Positions 45,968 to 55,793 are shown, counted from the stretch's first letter. The stretch is 64,000 nt of DNA from Clostridium sp. (GCF_021372645.1 NZ_JAJFUC010000064.1:17030-81029); one strand, 5' to 3'. Notes: generated from the letters alone by a model not told the origin. Translations and numbers: made by a program.

Positions 45968-46399
45968 ATGCTTGAGATAACAAGTATCAAAAATGGAATA
46001 GTAATAGATCATATTCAAGCCGGAACAGGTGTTAAGATATTTAATTATTTAGAGTTAGATACTAAAGATTATAGTGTTGCGCTTATAATTAATGTAGATA
46101 GTAAAAAACTTGGCAAGAAGGATATAATAAAGATAGAAAACTATGATAAGCTTGATTATACTGTGTTAGGGTTACTTTCACCAACAATAACTATATGTGA
46201 AGTAGAGAATGAGAAAATTGTTAATAAAGTTATTCCAACACTACCAAACAAAGTGGAAAATATTATAAAATGCAAAAACCCAAGTTGTATAACAATTCAG
46301 GAAGAGTATGTGCCACATTCCTTTATACTTGTTGATAAAGAAACAGGTAGATATAGATGTGAATATTGTGATGAAATAACCAAGTTATCAGATTTGTAG
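45968..46399 (+). CDS. pyrI: Aspartate carbamoyltransferase regulatory subunit
   Basis: 143-aa regulatory chain that binds nucleotides and joins catalytic trimers. The N-terminal allosteric domain has [15 protein letters not shown]; the C-terminal zinc domain has CKNPSC and CEYC, giving four Cys ligands. ATG 45968 immediately follows the pyrB stop. Confidence 0.95.
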   Translation: MLEITSIKNGIVIDHIQAGTGVKIFNYLELDTKDYSVALIINVDSKKLGKKDIIKIENYDKLDYTVLGLLSPTITICEVENEKIVNKVIPTLPNKVENIIKCKNPSCITIQEEYVPHSFILVDKETGRYRCEYCDEITKLSDL

Positions 46400-46454
46400 T
46401 AGTTATGGATACCAAAATGAAAATTGTGCATTGTGCATTGGGAGTAGGTGTTAA

Positions 46455-47663
46455 ATGGAACTGTTAATTAAAAATGCAAGAATTGTAGATGTAACTCAAG
46501 ATTTTATAGGAGATATATATATTAAAGAAGGATTGATAGCAGAAATAGCTAAAAATATAGAAAGAGATGATGTAGAGGTACTAGATTGTCAAGGTAAGAC
46601 TTTAATGCCAGCATTTATAGATACTCACGCTCATTTTAGAGACCCAGGTCTTACATGGAAAGAAGATATTGAAACAGGTTCTAGAGCAGCACTTAAAGGC
46701 GGATATACAGGAGTTTGTTTAATGGCAAATACTAATCCTATATGTTCATCAAAGGAAACTTTAGAATATGTAAGAACTAAATCAAAAGAACTTAAATTAA
46801 TAGATATACATCAATGTTTATCAGTTACAAAGAACTTTGATGGAATTACTTTAAGTCATTTAGAAGAGCTTGCAGAGGATAAGAAGATTAAAGCAATTTC
46901 AGATGATGGAGTTGGAGTATCTAATTCAAAGACAATGCTCGAAGCAATGGAAATTGCAAAGAAAAATAATTGGATTATAATGTCTCATGCAGAAAGTCCG
47001 GAATTTTCAAAGGTAGATATGAGAATAGCTGAAAATATGATGACTTTAAGAGATGTAGAATTAGCTAAATTAAGTAAAGCTAGATTACATATGTGCCATG
47101 TTAGCACAAAAGAATCAATAAAATATATTATTGATGCGAAAATGAGCGGAGCCAATATAACATTAGAGATTACACCGCATCACATTGGACTTACAAGAGA
47201 TATAAATGACTATAGAGTTAATCCACCAATTAGAGAAAAAGAAGACGTAGAAGCAATAATAAATGCCATTAAACTAGGCATGATTGATACTATAGGAACA
47301 GATCATGCACCACATACAACAGAAGAAAAGAAAAAAGGTTCGCCAGGAATGGTTGGACTCGAAACAGCTTTTTCAATTTGCTATACTAAATTAGTTAAGG
47401 AAAATAGCATTTCATTAAATAAATTGAGTGAACTTATGTCTTATAATCCTGCAAAACTTTTGGATATGAACAAAGGAAAAGTTAGTGTAGGAATAGAAGG
47501 AGATTTAGTTTTGGTAGATACTGATAAAAAAATAAAAGTAAAAGCAGCAGAATTTGCATCAAAGGGTAGAAATACACCATTTGATGGTATGGAGTTTTAT
47601 GGCGAAGTACTTGCGACAATAAAGGGTGGAAAAATTAAATATACACAGATGAAAAAAGCGTGA
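46455..47663 (+). CDS. pyrC: Dihydroorotase
   Basis: Cyclises carbamoyl aspartate to dihydroorotate. Class I (402 aa) amidohydrolase: metal motif [10 protein letters not shown] with His58 and His60, [25 protein letters not shown], and IGTDHAPHT with the catalytic Asp. Start ATG 46455 with GGGAGTAGGTG upstream. The 55-base gap after pyrI includes the direct repeat TTGTGCATTGTGCATTGG. Confidence 0.96.
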   Translation: MELLIKNARIVDVTQDFIGDIYIKEGLIAEIAKNIERDDVEVLDCQGKTLMPAFIDTHAHFRDPGLTWKEDIETGSRAALKGGYTGVCLMANTNPICSSKETLEYVRTKSKELKLIDIHQCLSVTKNFDGITLSHLEELAEDKKIKAISDDGVGVSNSKTMLEAMEIAKKNNWIIMSHAESPEFSKVDMRIAENMMTLRDVELAKLSKARLHMCHVSTKESIKYIIDAKMSGANITLEITPHHIGLTRDINDYRVNPPIREKEDVEAIINAIKLGMIDTIGTDHAPHTTEEKKKGSPGMVGLETAFSICYTKLVKENSISLNKLSELMSYNPAKLLDMNKGKVSVGIEGDLVLVDTDKKIKVKAAEFASKGRNTPFDGMEFYGEVLATIKGGKIKYTQMKKA

Positions 47664-47735
47664 AGCGCAACCAAGAACCTATGGAAAAAGTGCAAAGCAC
47701 ATTAAGAACTTAGTAAGTGCAATCAAGAATTTATG
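47656..47735. repeat. Short degenerate repeats between pyrC and pyrF
   Basis: Three imperfect units: GAAGCGCAACCAAGAAC (about 47662), GTGCAAAGCACATTAAGAAC and AAGTGCAATCAAGAATT follow each other at 24- to 30-base spacing. The same unit occurs near 12904. Their start lies in the last pyrC codons. Confidence 0.55.
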
Positions 47736-47803
47736 ACATATATAGAATTTTATTAAACGAATATGATTCTATATGTGAGTTGAATAGAAAGGGGAATTTT
47801 AAA

Positions 47804-48685
47804 GTGACAAGTTACATAATTGACAAGTTATATGATAGAGTTGAAAAAAGAGGGGTTGTTTGTGTTGGTTTAGATACAGCGTTAGACTATGTACCTGACC
47901 ACATAAAGAATGGTAGAACTCCAGGAGAAGCAATATTTGAATTTAATAAGCAAATCATAGATGCAACGTATGATGTATCTGCATGTTTTAAAGTTCAAAT
48001 TGCATATTATGAAGCATTAGGCTTAGAAGGTTTAACTGCTTATAAGAAGACTTTAGATTATTTAAGAGAAAAAGATGAAATAATAATAGCAGATATAAAA
48101 AGAGGAGATATAGCAGCAACAGCAACAATGTATGCAAAAGCTCATTTTGAAGGAGATTTTGAAGCTGATTTTATAACCTTAAGCCCATACATGGGAATGG
48201 ATAGTATAGAACCATATTTACCTTATTTGGAAAAAGGTAATAAAGGAATATTTAGCTTGGTTAGAACATCTAATCCAGGAGCAGAAGATATTGAATATTT
48301 AGATACTACTAATAATAAAAAAGTTTATGAAGTTGTAGCAGATAAAATAACTGAAATGGGTAAGAATTATGAAGGAGAATGTGGCTATACTGCAATAGGT
48401 GGGGTTATGGGATGTACTCATGTTGAAGAAGGGAAGAAGATAAGAGCAAACTATAATAACATGTTTTTCTTAATTCCAGGGTATGGTGCACAAGGCGGAA
48501 AAGCTGAAGATGTTGCATTATACTTAAATAACGGAAATGGTGGAGTTGTTAATTCATCAAGAGGAATATTACTTGCTTATAAGAAGGAAAGTAAACCAGA
48601 AGAATTTGCTTTATGTGCTAGAGAAGAAGCTATAAAGATGAGAGATGCAATTAGAGATGCAGTGAAAGCTCAGGAGGTAAGATAA
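47804..48685 (+). CDS. pyrF: Orotidine 5'-phosphate decarboxylase
   Basis: Converts OMP to UMP, the last pathway step. Long bacterial type 2 (293 aa): VVCVGLDTALDYVP, active-site IIADIKRGDIAATATMYA, GGVMGCTH and IPGYGAQGG. I place the start at GTG 47804, with AAAGGGG at 47788-47794 and the usual SYIIDKLYDRVEKRG opening; an upstream in-frame GTG 47717 lies in the repeat tract and has no site. Confidence 0.95.
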   Translation: MTSYIIDKLYDRVEKRGVVCVGLDTALDYVPDHIKNGRTPGEAIFEFNKQIIDATYDVSACFKVQIAYYEALGLEGLTAYKKTLDYLREKDEIIIADIKRGDIAATATMYAKAHFEGDFEADFITLSPYMGMDSIEPYLPYLEKGNKGIFSLVRTSNPGAEDIEYLDTTNNKKVYEVVADKITEMGKNYEGECGYTAIGGVMGCTHVEEGKKIRANYNNMFFLIPGYGAQGGKAEDVALYLNNGNGGVVNSSRGILLAYKKESKPEEFALCAREEAIKMRDAIRDAVKAQEVR

Positions 48686-48687
48686 AG

Positions 48688-49431
48688 ATGGCTATAACTT
48701 ACAGAAGTGCAAAGGTGATTTCAAATGAAGAAATTTCAAAGGATATATATAAATTAGTTGTAGAGGATGATAGTGAAATAAAAGCAGGGCAATTTTATAT
48801 GCTGAAACTTAATGGGGCAACATTTCTTCCAAGACCTATAAGCATATGCGAAAAGTCTGAAAATAAACTAACATTTCTATATGCAGTAGTAGGTACTGGG
48901 ACTAAAGAATTTACAAAGCTTAAAGAAAATGATGAAATAAATATTACAGGTCCACTTGGAAATGGATTTGATTTAGAAAAAGAGTATAATAAGGTTGCGT
49001 TAGTTGCAGGAGGAATAGGAACAGCTCCTATGTTAGAACTTGCAAAGAAATTAAGAGAAAAGAATCCAAATCAAGTAATAGATTTATACGCAGGTTTTAG
49101 GGATGATATCTATTTAATCGAAGAATTAAAAGAATATGTTAATGAGGTACACGTATCTACAAATACTGGTAAGCATGGGCATAAAGGCTTTGTTACGGAC
49201 ATTTTAAAGGCTGAGAACTATGATACAGTTTTATGCTGTGGACCTGAAATTATGATGAAAAAAGTTGTAGACATGTGCAAAGAAAAAAATGTTAGTGTGT
49301 ATGTATCAATGGAAAAACATATGGCATGTGGAGTTGGTGCTTGTTTAGTATGTACTTGCAAAACAAAAGATGGAAATAAGAGGACTTGCAAAGATGGTCC
49401 AGTATTTGATGGATACTATGTGGAATTATAA
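48688..49431 (+). CDS. pyrK: Dihydroorotate dehydrogenase electron transfer subunit
   Basis: FAD and 2Fe-2S subunit of the NAD-linked class 1B enzyme. FAD-binding [11 protein letters not shown]-binding [15 protein letters not shown], and a C-terminal Cys cluster [15 protein letters not shown]...CKDGPVF. 247 aa. Starts two bases after the pyrF stop, with GGAGG upstream. Confidence 0.96.
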   Translation: MAITYRSAKVISNEEISKDIYKLVVEDDSEIKAGQFYMLKLNGATFLPRPISICEKSENKLTFLYAVVGTGTKEFTKLKENDEINITGPLGNGFDLEKEYNKVALVAGGIGTAPMLELAKKLREKNPNQVIDLYAGFRDDIYLIEELKEYVNEVHVSTNTGKHGHKGFVTDILKAENYDTVLCCGPEIMMKKVVDMCKEKNVSVYVSMEKHMACGVGACLVCTCKTKDGNKRTCKDGPVFDGYYVEL

Positions 49432-49454
49432 AAAACCAAAGGAGGAATAATAAA

Positions 49455-50351
49455 ATGATGAAAGTAAACATTAATGGAGTAGAATTTAAAAATCCTGTAA
49501 TTGCTGCATCAGGAACCTTTGGTTTTGGTGGAGAATACAATAATTTTTATGATGTTGGAATACTTGGAGGAATATCTTCAAAGGGACTTACAATTAATCC
49601 TAAAGAGGGGAATGATGGCCTTAGAGTATATGAAACACCATCAGGAATGATGAATTCAGTAGGATTAAATAACCCTGGAATAGATGCATTTATACAAAAT
49701 GAACTTCCTAAGATGAAGAAGCTAGGAACTAATGTTATAGCCAATATTGGTGGTGGCTGTTTAGAGGATTATGTGGCAGCAGTAACTAAAATTAATGATA
49801 CAGATGTAGACATGATTGAACTTAATATTTCTTGTCCTAATGTAAAACATGGGGGTATGGCATTTGGAATTAAAGCAGATGTAGCTTATGATGTTGTTAA
49901 AGAAATTAAAGCTATAACTAAAAAGCCATTAATGGTTAAATTATCACCTAATGCAGAAGATATAGTTGCTATGGCTGTAAAATGTCAAGAAGCAGGAGCA
50001 GATTCAATTTCTCTTATAAATACATTAAAAGGAATGGCTATTGATATATATAGGAGAAAGCCAGTATTCAATAATATAACAGCAGGTCTTTCAGGCCCCG
50101 CAATAAAGCCAGTAGCTCTTAGAATGGTTTATGAGGTAGCTAAAGCTGTTGAGATTCCAGTAATAGGACTTGGTGGAATAGCAAGTGGAAAAGATGCTGT
50201 TGAATTCATGATGGCTGGTGCTAGCGCAATTCAAATAGGTACTATTAACTTTGTAAATCCTATGGCTGGAAAAGAAATCATTGAAGAAATGGAAGCATTT
50301 TTAAAAGAACAAGGAATAAAAGATATTAATGAAATAGTAGGAATTATATAA
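49455..50351 (+). CDS. pyrD: Dihydroorotate dehydrogenase catalytic subunit (type 1B)
   Basis: FMN enzyme oxidising dihydroorotate, paired with PyrK. The catalytic base is Cys127 in [12 protein letters not shown], as in class 1 enzymes; GGISSKGLT and [21 protein letters not shown] are FMN-site regions. 298 aa. Start ATG 49455 with GGAGG at 49441-49445; ATG 49458 is equally possible. Confidence 0.96.
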   Translation: MMKVNINGVEFKNPVIAASGTFGFGGEYNNFYDVGILGGISSKGLTINPKEGNDGLRVYETPSGMMNSVGLNNPGIDAFIQNELPKMKKLGTNVIANIGGGCLEDYVAAVTKINDTDVDMIELNISCPNVKHGGMAFGIKADVAYDVVKEIKAITKKPLMVKLSPNAEDIVAMAVKCQEAGADSISLINTLKGMAIDIYRRKPVFNNITAGLSGPAIKPVALRMVYEVAKAVEIPVIGLGGIASGKDAVEFMMAGASAIQIGTINFVNPMAGKEIIEEMEAFLKEQGIKDINEIVGII

Positions 50352-50459
50352 ATTAATTATCAATAGTAAATTATTAGTTCTTTATGATTGAGCACTGATA
50401 ATTGACAATTGATATTTGACAAGTGTTCATTATAGAGAAAATATATTGGAGGAATTAAT

Positions 50460-51134
50460 ATGAAAGCTTATAAAAAAGAGTTTATAGATTTTATGATAGA
50501 ATGTGGAGTATTAACATTTGGAGATTTTGTTACTAAGAGTGGAAGAAAAACTCCTTTCTTTGTAAATACAGGAAATTATCAATCAGGAAGTCAATTAAAA
50601 AGACTTGGTGAATTTTATGCAGAAGCTATAAAAGAAAATTTTGGAGATGATTATGATGTGCTATTTGGCCCTGCATATAAAGGAATACCATTAGGAGTTA
50701 CAACTTCTATAGCACTTTCAAATTCATTTGATATTGATGTTAAATATTGTTCAAATAGAAAAGAAGTAAAGGATCATGGAGATACAGGAATTCTTTTAGG
50801 AAGTAAATTAAAAGATGGAGATAAGGTATTAATAGTTGAAGATGTTACAACAGCAGGAACTTCAATTTATGAAACTATGCCTATATTAAAAAGTCAAGCA
50901 GATGTTAATGTTAAAGGGCTTATAATATCAGTAGATAGAATGGAAAGAGGTCAAGGAGATCAATCAGCATTAGTTGAAATTAGAGAAAAATTTGGATTCA
51001 AAACTTGTGCTATTGTTACTATGGCTGAAGTTATAGAATATCTTTATAATAAAGAAATTAATGGTAACATACTTATAACAGATGAAATTAAAGCAAGAAT
51101 TGATGATTACTATAAACAATATGGGGCAAAATAA
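50460..51134 (+). CDS. pyrE: Orotate phosphoribosyltransferase
   Basis: Joins orotate and PRPP to OMP. 224 aa; PRPP motif VLIVEDVTTAGTS, and GPAYKGIPLGVTTSIAL. Start ATG 50460 with TTGGAGG. Last gene of pyrBICFKDE. The 108-base gap before it holds AT-rich ATAATTGACAATTGATATTTG-like tracts that could include an extra promoter. Confidence 0.96.
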   Translation: MKAYKKEFIDFMIECGVLTFGDFVTKSGRKTPFFVNTGNYQSGSQLKRLGEFYAEAIKENFGDDYDVLFGPAYKGIPLGVTTSIALSNSFDIDVKYCSNRKEVKDHGDTGILLGSKLKDGDKVLIVEDVTTAGTSIYETMPILKSQADVNVKGLIISVDRMERGQGDQSALVEIREKFGFKTCAIVTMAEVIEYLYNKEINGNILITDEIKARIDDYYKQYGAK

Positions 51135-51150
51135 AGTTATTGAGTAATAT

Positions 51151-51199
51151 AAAATACTTGCAGTAAATTTAATTATTAAAATTTACTGGAAGTATTTTT
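51151..51199. terminator. Bidirectional terminator after pyrE
   Basis: AAAATACTTGCAGTAAATTT pairs with AAATTTACTGGAAGTATTTT (one internal mismatch), between convergent pyrE and the DUF2334 gene. Confidence 0.85.
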
Positions 51200-51232
51200 G
51201 CATTTCACAATACTTATAAAGTATTGATTTTA

Positions 51233-52612
51233 TTATTTATCTTTAAGCTCATCAATATGGACTGTTGTATATTCATCAGCTTTAAGAGTTTTAACTATTT
51301 TTTGTAAGGGTGACTTTTCATCAAAGCTTACATTTAGTTTGTTATTGTTAGTATTAAAATTTATATAATTAATTTCAATAGATGGATGATAGTAAAAGCT
51401 ATTAAGTACATCAGAGTCATCGTTATTAAGTCCATTAATTATATCAGAAGTATCTAAATCGTCGTGCACACGTCCTAAAGTTGCTGGAACGTATAAGTGG
51501 TAATCATCGGGTGAATATACATTCTTTTTTGTGCTGTCAAAAGGGATATATATAAATTGAAAATAATCTTCAATAACTTTTCGTTGAAGCTCAGTGCCTC
51601 TATAATGAGGACTTTCATAAAAGTAGATAGGAATATTTAAAGCACTTGCAGTATCAATTCCATTTTCAACTATAGCTCTAGTTTCGAGGATTGTATTATT
51701 TACATCTTTAGACATTTCTTCGCCAGATCCACTTCTTTCATCACCATGTTGATGAGTATAACCATGAAGTCCGATTTTTCCACCTTTATTAAGTAAATAG
51801 TCAAGCAAATTTACAAATCCTACATTTGTTATATTATCATTTGTTAATAGATCATTATCGATATTGTCTGGAGGAGACTTAAATCGAGGAATCCAACCAA
51901 CATGAAATTTCATACCTTGAGAATATAGAAGATCAGCCATGCATTTTACTTTTGTTTGATTTTTGTCTACAGTATTTGTATAACCACAAGTAAAGTCTTC
52001 AAATCTAATTAAAGCAATTTTGTCACTATATAATACTGAAGAATCTTCAGGTGCTTTAACATTGCTAGGAAGCAAACTAATATTATTATTTTTAAAGTCA
52101 AATATAGCAATTAAATTAAAAAGTTCTTCTATATCTGATATTGAAATATAATAATTACCATTACTATTTATCAAATTACCGCGAAGAGAGCCTGTGCTAG
52201 AATTTATATCATAAGAATCTTCAGTTAACGAAATTTTATTATCATCATTAGATAACGAAATGGAATTATCAGAAGTATCAATAGTATAATTAAGTTTATT
52301 ACAAATAAATTTAAGAGGTATATAATATCTTTGAGCCTTAAGTAACATGGGAACATTAGTAATATTGGTCTCATTTAAAATATTTAAGCTTACACCATTA
52401 ACTTTTGTTACAGGTATATCTGCAAATTTAATTTTGGGAGTATAGGGACTTTTAAAATTATTTTCTGGAAGTAAATTAGAGTATACAGTCTTATTTATAA
52501 TAATTAAATCATTTCTGAAAAAATTACAATAAGCCAGGATTCGGTAAAATATAAATATAGATAAAATTATTGCTAAAAAAGAAAATATAGATAGCTTTGC
52601 ATTCCTTTGCAT
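51233..52612 (-). CDS. DUF2334 polysaccharide deacetylase-like protein
   Basis: 459 aa. N-terminal membrane anchor about 8-28. Residues about 60-175 resemble the copper amine oxidase N-terminal/stalk beta domain (VPMLLKAQRYYIPLKFICNKL), often a wall-binding module. Residues about 200-420 are a DUF2334 deacetylase fold: IALIRFEDFTCGY with the family Glu-Asp pair, KFHVGWIPRF, and GKIGLHGYTHQHGDE for the metal His. Predicted to face the outside and act on a glycan. Start ATG 52612 with AGGAGA. Substrate unknown. Confidence 0.85.
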   Translation of the reverse strand: MQRNAKLSIFSFLAIILSIFIFYRILAYCNFFRNDLIIINKTVYSNLLPENNFKSPYTPKIKFADIPVTKVNGVSLNILNETNITNVPMLLKAQRYYIPLKFICNKLNYTIDTSDNSISLSNDDNKISLTEDSYDINSSTGSLRGNLINSNGNYYISISDIEELFNLIAIFDFKNNNISLLPSNVKAPEDSSVLYSDKIALIRFEDFTCGYTNTVDKNQTKVKCMADLLYSQGMKFHVGWIPRFKSPPDNIDNDLLTNDNITNVGFVNLLDYLLNKGGKIGLHGYTHQHGDERSGSGEEMSKDVNNTILETRAIVENGIDTASALNIPIYFYESPHYRGTELQRKVIEDYFQFIYIPFDSTKKNVYSPDDYHLYVPATLGRVHDDLDTSDIINGLNNDDSDVLNSFYYHPSIEINYINFNTNNNKLNVSFDEKSPLQKIVKTLKADEYTTVHIDELKDK

Positions 52613-52636
52613 ATGTTTTGTCTCTCCTTTTAATTA

Positions 52637-52735
52637 TGTATAAAGTGATTCTTAGCTTCAGGTGGAGTTTTATTAATAACAATACGTTATAATACCTAAA
52701 GCTTAGAAGAACTTATCTCCACAAGGGGTACCTCA
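52637..52735. repeat. Imperfect inverted-repeat tract upstream of the hairpin
   Basis: GATTCTTAGCTTCAGGTGG (52648-52666) is roughly inverted in CCTAAAGCTTAGAAGAAC (52695-52712). The left part recurs near 28949 as TAATTCTTAGCTGCAG. It directly precedes the 24-bp hairpin and may be part of the same repeated unit. Confidence 0.45.
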
Positions 52736-52742
52736 TCCAAGA

Positions 52743-52795
52743 GCTAGCAACCGTTATCTCCCACTTAGAAGAAGTGGGAGATAACGGTTGCTAGC
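52743..52795. repeat. Perfect 24-bp hairpin
   Basis: GCTAGCAACCGTTATCTCCC... at 52743-52766 is exactly inverted at 52772-52795 with a 5-base AGAAG loop. The stem is far richer in GC than its surroundings. No T-run follows on either strand, so it is not a standard terminator. Probable palindromic repeat unit. Confidence 0.85.
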
Positions 52796-53043
52796 TAGCG
52801 AATAAATAAATTTCGTAAGAAAATTATAACATTACTTTGTATGAATTACTTTTTATAAATGTCAAATTTATGTTATATTTTTCAAAAGTGGTTGACATCT
52901 AATATCAAATAATTAACAATTCGTATGTATAGACTAAACTTAGATTATATATATAATATTTATTTATATTAAAGTATAAATGATAATTTGAAAAATTCAA
53001 TTATTATTTTTGTAAATTAAATAATAACTTTCAAAATAGTGAA

Positions 53044-53137
53044 AACAAATAATAACTGATAAGCGATATTATGGGTGAAATTTGAAGTTATGGATACAAT
53101 AAAGTATGAATAACCGATAAAAATCAACAAATTTTTA
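53044..53137 (+). repeat. Direct repeat copy A of the pfl promoter segment
   Basis: About 94 bases, roughly 70% identical by eye to 53352-53445 at an offset of 308. The -10 TACAAT (53095-53100) is kept; the position matching the -35 reads TGGGTG, so this copy is likely inactive. The DNA between 52796 and 53044 is AT-rich with no gene; a TTGACA near 52893 has no good -10. Confidence 0.7.
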
Positions 53138-53139
53138 TA

Positions 53140-53168
53140 TTGACAAATTAATTAGCCCGTAGTATTAT
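53140..53168 (+). promoter_or_regulatory. Promoter of the riboswitch transcript
   Basis: TTGACA at 53140-53145 and TATTAT at 53163-53168, spaced 17 bases, immediately before the ZTP aptamer. Confidence 0.65.
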
Positions 53169-53179
53169 AATTACAAGAA

Positions 53180-53283
53180 ATCTAGTCATATGACTGACGG
53201 AAGTGGGTTTACCACATGAAGTATGACTATAAGAAAGCCGACCGTCTGGGCAGAAAGCCTGGATAGTCGGCTTTCTTATTTTC
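53180..53283 (+). promoter_or_regulatory. ZTP (pfl motif) riboswitch with terminator
   Basis: P1 TAGTCATA/TATGACTA (53183-53190 with 53222-53229) encloses CTGACGGAA, the P2 stem GTGG/CCAC and ATGAAG; the conserved downstream part CCGTCTGGGC (53242-53251) follows. CGG in the aptamer can pair with CCG as the known pseudoknot. AAGAAAGCCGAC (53231-53242) and its exact inverse (53266-53277) form a terminator that overlaps the pseudoknot strand, the expected ON-switch design. ZTP/ZMP signals low 10-formyl-THF, which links to formate made by Pfl. Confidence 0.88.
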
Positions 53284-53331
53284 TGAAAGAAGTAAGTTTA
53301 ATTTAGCAAAAATAATTTTGAGGAGGAATAT

Positions 53332-53343
53332 ATGTCTTTGTAA
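53332..53343 (+). other. Three-codon reading frame (Met-Ser-Leu-stop) with strong RBS
   Basis: GAGGAGG at about 53320-53326 is followed by ATG TCT TTG TAA. The site lies just after the riboswitch terminator and just before repeat copy B. It may be a leader minigene or the stub of a deleted gene. Confidence 0.4.
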
Positions 53344-53351
53344 ATAGCGAT

Positions 53352-53445
53352 AACAAATATTAAATGATAAAAGATATCATTGACAAGAGTTAAATTTATG
53401 TGTACAATAATAGTATGAATTGATAGATAAAAAAATAAATTTTTA
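53352..53445 (+). repeat. Direct repeat copy B of the pfl promoter segment
   Basis: Second copy of the segment at 53044. This one keeps the -35 box and forms the proximal pflB promoter. Confidence 0.7.
53380..53408 (+). promoter_or_regulatory. Proximal pflB promoter
   Basis: TTGACA at 53380-53385 and TACAAT at 53403-53408, spaced 17 bases, within repeat copy B and downstream of the riboswitch terminator. Transcripts from here would escape ZTP control. Confidence 0.75.
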
Positions 53446-53471
53446 CTTCAAAGTATAAAGGAGGATAACAA

Positions 53472-55703
53472 ATGTTTAAACAATGGGATGGTTTTAAAGA
53501 TGGAACTTGGCAAGAAGGTATAGATGTAAGAAACTTTATACAAAAGAATTATAAATTATATGAAGGAGATGCAAGTTTCCTAGAAGATAAAACTGAAAAA
53601 ACAAGCAAGGTATGGAAAAAAGCATATGAATTAATAGTTGAAGAAGTTAAAAAGGGAATTATTGATGTAGCTACTGACGTAGTAGCAGGAATTGATAATT
53701 ATGCCCCAGGATATATAGATAAAGATAATGAAGTAATAGTTGGACTTCAAACAGATGCTCCACTTAAGAGAATTGTAAATCCATTTGGTGGAATAAGAAT
53801 GGTTCAAAGTTCATTAAAAGAATATGGTTATAAATTAGATGAAAATATTGAAAAGTATTTTCCACAATATAGGAAAACACATAATGAAGGAGTATTTGAC
53901 GCTTACACAAAGGAAATCAGAGCTGCAAGAAGTGCTGGACTTTTAACAGGGCTTCCAGATGCTTATGGTAGAGGAAGAGTAATAGGGGACTATCGAAGAG
54001 TTGCGCTTTATGGTATTGATTATTTAATAGAAGAAAAGAAAAGAGATCTTGATAATTTAAATGGTGATATGCTTGATGAATTAGTAAGAAAAAGAGAAGA
54101 AGTAAGTGAACAAATAAGAGCATTAAGTGCTATAAAATCAATGGCCGCTACATATGGAGTAGATATTTCAAAACCATCAGAAAATGCTAAGGAAGCAGTT
54201 CAAGCTTTATACCTTGGATATTTAGCAGGTGTTAAGGAAAATAATGGAGCTGCAATATCATTTGGAAGAACATCTACTTTCTTAGATATATATATTGAAA
54301 GAGATTTGGAAGCTGGATTAATAAATGAAAAAGAAGCTCAAGAATTAGTTGATCAACTTATAATAAAATTAAGATTGGTTAGACATCTAAGAACACCAGA
54401 ATATAATGAATTGTTTGGTGGAGATCCAACTTGGGTAACTGAAGCAATTGGAGGTATGGGTATCAATGGAAAGGCACTTGTAACAAAAAACTCATATAGA
54501 TATCTTCATACTTTAATAAACTTAGGAACATCAGCAGAACCTAATCTTACAGTTCTATGGTCAGATAAATTACCAGAAAACTTTAAGAAGTATTGTGCAG
54601 AAATCTCAATAAAGACAGATGCCCTTCAATATGAAAGTGACGAAGCCATGAGACCAATTTATGGAGATGATTATGCTATATCTTGTTGTGTATCTGCTAT
54701 GAAGGTTGGTAAGCAAATGCAATTCTTTGGAGCTAGAGCTAATATAGCTAAATCACTTTTATATGCTATAAATGGTGGAGTAGATGAATTGAAGGGGATT
54801 AAAGTAGTACCAGAAATTCCAAAGCTTACAGATGAAGAAGTTCTTGATTTTGATAAGGTTAAAGCTAATTATGATAAGGTGTTAGAATATGTTGCCAAAC
54901 TTTATGTTGATTCAGTTAATATAATTCATTTTATGCATGATAAATACGCTTATGAAGCTAGTCAAATGGCTTTACACGATACAGCTGTGGAAAGATTGAC
55001 AGCATTTGGTATAGCTGGACTTTCTGTAGCTACAGACTCATTATCTGCTATTAAATATGCAAAAGTTAAGCCAATTAGAAATGAAGAAGGAATTGCTATT
55101 GACTTTGAAGTAGAAGGAGAATTTCCTAAATACGGAAACGATGATGATAGAGTAGATGATTTAGGAATAGCATTAGTTACTAAATTCTCAAATGAACTTA
55201 AGAGACATCCATTATATAGAGGTGCTAAACACACATTATCAGCACTTACAATTACATCTAATGTTATGTATGGTAAAAAGACAGGTACAACTCCAGATGG
55301 TAGAAAGAAGGGCGAGCCACTAGCACCAGGAGCTAATCCAATGCATGGTAGGGATGTAAATGGAGCACTAGCATCACTTAACTCAGTAGCTAAAATACCA
55401 TATAATGAAATATGCCAAGATGGTGTTTCTAATACATTCTCAATTGTTCCAGATGCACTTGGAAAAGATGAAACACAAAAAATTAACAACTTAGTTGGAA
55501 TTTTAGATGGATATTTTGTCCAAGGAGCTCATCATTTGAATGTTAATGTTCTTAATAGACAAACATTAATTGATGCGATGGAAAATCCAGATAAGTATCC
55601 AACACTAACAATTAGAGTTTCAGGATATGCTGTTAATTTTAGCAGATTATCAAAAGAGCAACAATTGGAAGTTATAAGCAGAACATTCCATGAAAGTATC
55701 TAA
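53472..55703 (+). CDS. pflB: Formate C-acetyltransferase (pyruvate formate-lyase)
   Basis: Glycyl-radical enzyme that turns pyruvate and CoA into acetyl-CoA and formate under anoxia. 743 aa. Adjacent catalytic Cys405-Cys406 in ISCCVSAM and glycyl radical Gly718 in [10 protein letters not shown] near the C-terminus. Start ATG 53472 with AAGGAGG. Two promoters and a ZTP riboswitch lie upstream; pflA follows. Confidence 0.96.
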   Translation: MFKQWDGFKDGTWQEGIDVRNFIQKNYKLYEGDASFLEDKTEKTSKVWKKAYELIVEEVKKGIIDVATDVVAGIDNYAPGYIDKDNEVIVGLQTDAPLKRIVNPFGGIRMVQSSLKEYGYKLDENIEKYFPQYRKTHNEGVFDAYTKEIRAARSAGLLTGLPDAYGRGRVIGDYRRVALYGIDYLIEEKKRDLDNLNGDMLDELVRKREEVSEQIRALSAIKSMAATYGVDISKPSENAKEAVQALYLGYLAGVKENNGAAISFGRTSTFLDIYIERDLEAGLINEKEAQELVDQLIIKLRLVRHLRTPEYNELFGGDPTWVTEAIGGMGINGKALVTKNSYRYLHTLINLGTSAEPNLTVLWSDKLPENFKKYCAEISIKTDALQYESDEAMRPIYGDDYAISCCVSAMKVGKQMQFFGARANIAKSLLYAINGGVDELKGIKVVPEIPKLTDEEVLDFDKVKANYDKVLEYVAKLYVDSVNIIHFMHDKYAYEASQMALHDTAVERLTAFGIAGLSVATDSLSAIKYAKVKPIRNEEGIAIDFEVEGEFPKYGNDDDRVDDLGIALVTKFSNELKRHPLYRGAKHTLSALTITSNVMYGKKTGTTPDGRKKGEPLAPGANPMHGRDVNGALASLNSVAKIPYNEICQDGVSNTFSIVPDALGKDETQKINNLVGILDGYFVQGAHHLNVNVLNRQTLIDAMENPDKYPTLTIRVSGYAVNFSRLSKEQQLEVISRTFHESI

Positions 55704-55734
55704 TCAATAGTTTGGATTAGATAAAAGTATAGGG

Positions 55735-55793
55735 ACAGAACCTTGGATAGAAAGTAAAATTACTTTGATTAATCCAAGGTTCTGTTTGCTTTT
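55735..55793 (+). terminator. Terminator between pflB and pflA
   Basis: ACAGAACCTTGGAT and its exact inverse (14 bp) with a 23-base loop, then TTTGCTTTT. pflA may thus have partial or separate transcription. Confidence 0.85.

Noticed and set aside
47656-47735. CRISPR-like array
   Set aside because: Only three degenerate units with irregular 24- to 30-base steps and no spacers or cas genes.
52743-52795. Terminator for the DUF2334 gene or pfl
   Set aside because: No T-run on either strand and it lies upstream, not downstream, of the nearest genes.
54962-55489. 175-codon open frame on the minus strand
   Set aside because: Lies wholly within pflB, whose motifs are intact; no RBS.
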